From assembly GCF_006716085.1 (NCBI RefSeq), contig NZ_VFON01000001.1, positions 744,001-808,000 of the forward strand: 64,000 bases of DNA, in the 5' to 3' direction. This stretch comes from Leucobacter komagatae. Lineage in GTDB: Bacteria; Actinomycetota; Actinomycetes; Actinomycetales; Microbacteriaceae. The position numbers and the translations under genes are program-made. The notes beneath the pieces are model-generated. The model worked only from the letters and a program-made list of their open reading frames with translations. It was not told the origin of the DNA and ran no database searches. This document shows positions 63,778-64,000 of the stretch, piece by piece; the first letter of the stretch is position 1, and the number at the start of each line of letters is the position of its first letter.

Positions 63778-64000
63778 TGACCAGAAACGAGGACCAGATG
63801 GACGCCTTGCAGCGAATCAGCACAGGCATCGAGCTGCTTGAGAGCGGATACACCGTCGAGTGGGAACCCTCGCGGGAGATCGAGCCAGGAGTGCACACGA
63901 TGTCGTACCCCCGATATGACAGCCGGCTGATGGAGGCGCTATGGGGCGCATCGGAGCTGGTAGGAACAGACTACGGCTACATAGACCGTGTCGACGAGGT
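63777..64000 (+). CDS. Hypothetical protein, 5' part (possibly DUF6508)
   Basis: An open frame starts at ATG 63777, sharing one base with the DUF1643 stop, and runs off the right edge after about 74 codons: MTRNEDQMDALQRISTGIELL, then VHTMSYPRYDSRLMEALWGASELVG. The YPRYD...FW-like pattern recalls DUF6508 proteins, but too little is present to be sure. Confidence 0.5.
   Translation, partial: MTRNEDQMDALQRISTGIELLESGYTVEWEPSREIEPGVHTMSYPRYDSRLMEALWGASELVGTDYGYIDRVDE

Overview
The window is high-GC actinobacterial DNA, most like a Microbacteriaceae such as Leucobacter. This is judged from gene order and protein character, not from a database search. It falls into three parts.

(1) Positions 1-29857 are conserved chromosome with accessory genes between. 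On the minus strand lie the 5' end of relA, then secF-secD-yajC, ruvB-ruvA (behind a LexA-type box) and leuA (behind a Leu-codon leader peptide). A plus-strand DUF2207 membrane protein and a sortase-type surface protein follow. Next comes the minus-strand run era, corC-like, ybeY, phoH, HIT, rsmE, dnaJ, hrcA (behind a CIRCE element), hemW, DUF1990 and lepA. An ABC-2 transporter with a DesK/DesR-like two-component system precedes rpsT and holA.

(2) Positions 29935-35215 hold an iron-uptake island: a DtxR/IdeR-like box, an AraC-type regulator, two FecCD-type permeases, an ATPase and a binding lipoprotein. It sits between holA and comEC, which are commonly neighbours.

(3) From about 37080 to the window end is an integrated mobile element. 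comEC is cut at the codons for its conserved Ser-Asn motif, and a large serine recombinase starts 11 bp beyond the truncated reading frame. The element carries an iteron-rich origin (39157-39490) with an excisionase-like HTH protein and an SF3 (P4-type) helicase. A 1.1-kb non-coding segment with two DnaA boxes follows. Further genes are a degenerate ClpB-like AAA+ protein, a membrane coiled-coil protein, a nuclease-like lipoprotein, a Xre regulator, ArdA antirestriction, a type I restriction-modification operon with two extra genes of unknown function, a serine resolvase beside a res-like site, and DUF1643. The far attachment site and the 5' half of comEC are not in the window. The whole resembles an integrative plasmid or phage-satellite replicon.

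Nested in it, at 59005-62138, is a 3.1-kb transposon-like unit: 24-bp terminal inverted repeats (21/24 identical), internal repeats at both ends, and a perfect 5-bp target duplication (AAGCC). It carries an MFS transporter, a cupin and a nitroreductase-like gene but no transposase. It inserted at the stop codon of the last gene of the restriction operon, 26 bp from the putative res site. That is the target choice expected of a Tn5053/Tn402-type 'res hunter' and is the most unusual thing in the window.
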